Source of the DNA: Chitinophaga dinghuensis
GTDB lineage: Bacteria; Bacteroidota; Bacteroidia; Chitinophagales; Chitinophagaceae
DNA length: 64,000 nucleotides
Direction of reading: 5' to 3'
Assembly (NCBI RefSeq): GCF_003259435.1
Contig: NZ_QLMA01000003.1
Span: 124,001-188,000 of the forward strand
A model generated the notes under the pieces. The model was not told the origin of the DNA. It ran no database searches and saw nothing but the letters and a program-made list of their open reading frames with translations. The translations under genes and the position numbers were made by a program. Positions 63,486-64,000 of the stretch are shown here, one piece after another. The stretch's first letter is position 1, and each line of letters starts with the position of its first letter.

Positions 63486-64000
63486 ATGTTAAATAAAGGA
63501 CTGTTCTTAGGCCTCGCACTTTGTACTGCAATGGGCGCCAGCGCACAAAAAAGATTACAGTTGGATGTAACCATAAAAGGATTACCAGAAGGAGATAGCG
63601 TATTCCTGTGGGCTCCGCTGCCACAGCATATAGATACCGCTGTAGTAAAAAATGGACATTTCAGATTTGACAGAGATATGTCAGAAGGTGGTACTACTTA
63701 TATCTTGCAGGTAGGTACCAGTGGAAAACAAGAGCATGGAACCTTCATGTACCTGGAAGCAGGTAAAGTGAATATCACCGGTAATGGTCCATACTTTAAA
63801 GATGCAACCTATACCGGAAGCCCATTTGTAGCCGACTGGGTAGATATTCAAAAGAATATCATCTCTATGAATGCACCTATAGAAGCGAAAAGAGAAACGT
63901 TGTACAAGAAGCTGGAAACGGCTGTCAACCTCGGAGATCAGGACGCTGTAAATGCATTGCAGACGGAAGTGAACAAGTTGGAACAACCTATGCTGATGGC
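63486..64000 (+). CDS. DUF4369/TlpA-like secreted protein, partial
   Basis: The frame starts with ATG at 63486 and runs to the right window edge (171 residues visible). A signal peptide (MLNKGLFLGLALCTAMGASAQ) precedes a DUF4369-like N-terminal domain (LQLDVTIKGLPEGDSVFLWAP... DTAVVKNGHFRF) and a helical region. In complete relatives this is followed by a C-terminal thioredoxin domain, which lies outside the window. It should belong to the same redox operon. Confidence 0.75.
   Translation, partial: MLNKGLFLGLALCTAMGASAQKRLQLDVTIKGLPEGDSVFLWAPLPQHIDTAVVKNGHFRFDRDMSEGGTTYILQVGTSGKQEHGTFMYLEAGKVNITGNGPYFKDATYTGSPFVADWVDIQKNIISMNAPIEAKRETLYKKLETAVNLGDQDAVNALQTEVNKLEQPMLM

Overview
The window looks like a chromosomal segment from a Bacteroidota bacterium, most likely Chitinophagaceae (Chitinophaga-like). 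The evidence is a SusC/SusD pair with an ECF sigma factor and FecR anti-sigma factor, several S41 and TlpA-type secreted proteins, LytS/LytTR and NarL two-component systems, TAnnTTTG-type tRNA promoters, and Bacteroidota-typical families (LIC12133-type methyltransferase, 5-fold beta-flower, DUF4236, KTSC). No rRNA, CRISPR array or insertion sequence is visible.

Layout. 0-2 kb: two tandem paralogous methyltransferases (the first cut by the window edge), then tRNA-Tyr and tRNA-Asp. 2-14 kb: ordinary chromosomal genes: two rhomboids (one with its catalytic serine replaced), an S41 protease, endonuclease V, a P-loop kinase, a PLP enzyme, a beta-flower protein, an MgtA-type Mg2+ ATPase and GAPDH. 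14-22.5 kb: a two-component pair, then a five-gene run of mostly unknown function (two small Cys-rich proteins, a PLD-like/coiled-coil/membrane protein, a VWA-like lipoprotein, a DUF4236-SH3b membrane protein). 22.5-30 kb: GH18 glycosidase with a crystallin-like tail, S41 protease, LytS/LytTR pair, alpha/beta hydrolase. 30-37 kb: a secreted three-gene operon (Tat-exported permuted-papain hydrolase, a 1438-residue exported protein, a secreted helical-repeat protein) with a LuxR regulator upstream.

37.5-41.5 kb is accessory DNA: a YgjP-type metallopeptidase behind the tail of a destroyed type I restriction subunit (hsdR-like), a 5'-truncated nucleotidyltransferase/HEPN gene abutting it head to head, and a large serine recombinase whose reading frame runs through a terminator and antisense through a second tRNA-Asp. 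41.8-50.9 kb: bestrophin, universal-stress-like protein, OmpR-type two-component system beside a heptaheme cytochrome, KTSC, DUF1801, CsgG-like, NTF2-like and esterase genes, and a small membrane-protein operon under a palindromic operator.

50.9-64 kb is an outer-membrane nutrient-uptake locus: tail-specific protease, ECF sigma factor, FecR, SusC, SusD, a degenerate Mx1-type metallopeptidase-like lipoprotein and three thioredoxin-family/TlpA-like secreted proteins. Three of these genes (prc, fecR and the second TlpA gene) carry the same promoter-like element, TTCACCC-N15-TTGCCTTWA, with identical spacing and 13-28 bp before the start codon. This is the best candidate for an undescribed regulatory circuit here, presumably read by the sigma factor encoded between them.
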